DNA of 5,839 bases from DATMBL01 sp050735975 (GTDB lineage Bacteria; Desulfobacterota; Binatia; UBA9968): positions 1 through 5,839 of the forward strand of contig JBOHVS010000011.1 of assembly GCA_050735975.1 (NCBI GenBank), given 5' to 3'. The translations under genes were made by a program, and so were the position numbers. Positions 5,547 through 5,839 of the stretch are shown piece by piece. Within the stretch, counting starts at the first letter, position 1. Every line of letters begins with the position of its first letter. The notes under the pieces are model-generated. The model worked only from the letters and a program-made list of their open reading frames with translations. It was not told the DNA's origin and made no database searches.

Positions 5547-5654
5547 CATGTCGCTTTCGCAAACCGAGGGGGATTTGCTACAGAAATCAGGGTTTCGAAA
5601 TATTAGCCGCTCCTACTGTTTAGAAGCTGTTATTTTTCAATGGTTTCCATAGCG
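5547..5654 (+). promoter_or_regulatory. CRISPR leader
   Basis: The 108 bases between cas4 and the first repeat are non-coding, and the half nearest the array is A/T-rich, as expected of a leader that carries the array promoter and the Cas1-Cas2 docking sites. A small hairpin is visible at 5559-5578 (GCAAACC pairing with GGATTTGC, with one bulged A). A TTTCGAAA palindrome lies at 5593-5600. A possible -10, TATTAG at 5601, has a -35-like TTGCTA at 5575, but their 20-base spacing is too long for confidence. The leader side is assigned here because the cas genes end here and the repeat handle orientation demands transcription to the right. Confidence 0.7.
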
Positions 5655-5839
5655 GAAACAAATTTCATCCCTATGAGGAGGGAACTGAAAGGGCAAGTGG
5701 GTCAACTACCAGCACTAGTAGCAGTCCGAAACAAATTTCATCCCTATGAGGAGGGAACTGAAAGAGACTGTAGAAACCATTGCTTATTTAACCTCTTATC
5801 GAAACAAATTTCATCCCTATGAGGAGGGAACTGAAAGTC
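5655..5839 (+). CRISPR. CRISPR array, leader-proximal end (3 repeats, 2 full spacers, runs off the window)
   Basis: Three identical 37-base repeats lie at 5655-5691, 5728-5764 and 5801-5837. They are separated by two 36-base spacers (5692-5727 and 5765-5800), and the third spacer begins at 5838. Each repeat starts GAAACAAATTTCA. It then has a 5-base-pair hairpin, TCCCT (repeat positions 14-18) and AGGGA (25-29), around the loop ATGAGG, and ends in the 8 bases ACTGAAAG. TTTCA (9-13) can also pair with TGAAA (32-36) to extend the stem over a two-base bulge. Cas6 cutting at the hairpin base would give crRNAs with the 5' handle ACUGAAAG, close to the AUUGAAAS handle of type III and Cas6-based type I systems. 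The array is therefore transcribed left to right. Identical repeats indicate the young, leader-proximal end. Spacer targets cannot be judged without a search. Confidence 0.98.

Overview
The window is bacterial accessory DNA, read entirely on the + strand. It carries a compact CRISPR module (cas6, cas1, cas2, cas4, leader and the first three repeats of an array), preceded by a run of small, partly broken genes. The intergenic DNA holds short-period repeats and an imperfect inverted repeat. Those repeats look to me like dispersed sequences of environmental bacteria such as Nitrospirota, NC10 or Desulfobacterota. That is an impression from memory, and the lineage is not proven by the sequence.

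Left part (1-2181). The window opens inside or at the start of a highly charged coiled-coil gene (to 381). Next is a 75-codon small gene broken by two homopolymer indels that cancel each other (482-709), then an HNH nuclease gene (780-1325). An uncharacterised 109-residue protein gene (1332-1661) follows, then a MNT/AbiEii-like nucleotidyltransferase gene (1675-2181) cut by an in-frame TAA. From 780 onward the gaps between genes are 6 to 13 bases, and the broken nucleotidyltransferase lies 6 bases before cas6, so these genes and cas6 are probably cotranscribed.

Right part (2188-5839). Cas6 (crRNA processing) is followed by a 162-base gap containing three different arrays, all with a 9-base period. 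Next is Cas1, with an unusual N-terminal tail of about 50 residues that carries QFNLF, a match to the bacterial beta-clamp-binding consensus. A 125-base imperfect inverted repeat separates cas1 from cas2 and ends two bases before the cas2 ATG. cas2 and cas4 overlap by ATGA. A 108-base leader then leads into 37-base repeats separated by 36-base spacers.

How it works together: Cas4, Cas1 and Cas2 select, trim and integrate spacers at the leader end. Cas6 cuts the array transcript at the base of the repeat hairpin, which would leave the 8-base 5' handle ACUGAAAG on each crRNA. No interference gene (Cas3, Cas8, Cas10, Cas7, Cas5) is in the window, so the subtype cannot be assigned; the handle fits type III and Cas6-based type I systems. 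The effector must lie beyond the array, elsewhere in the genome, or be absent.
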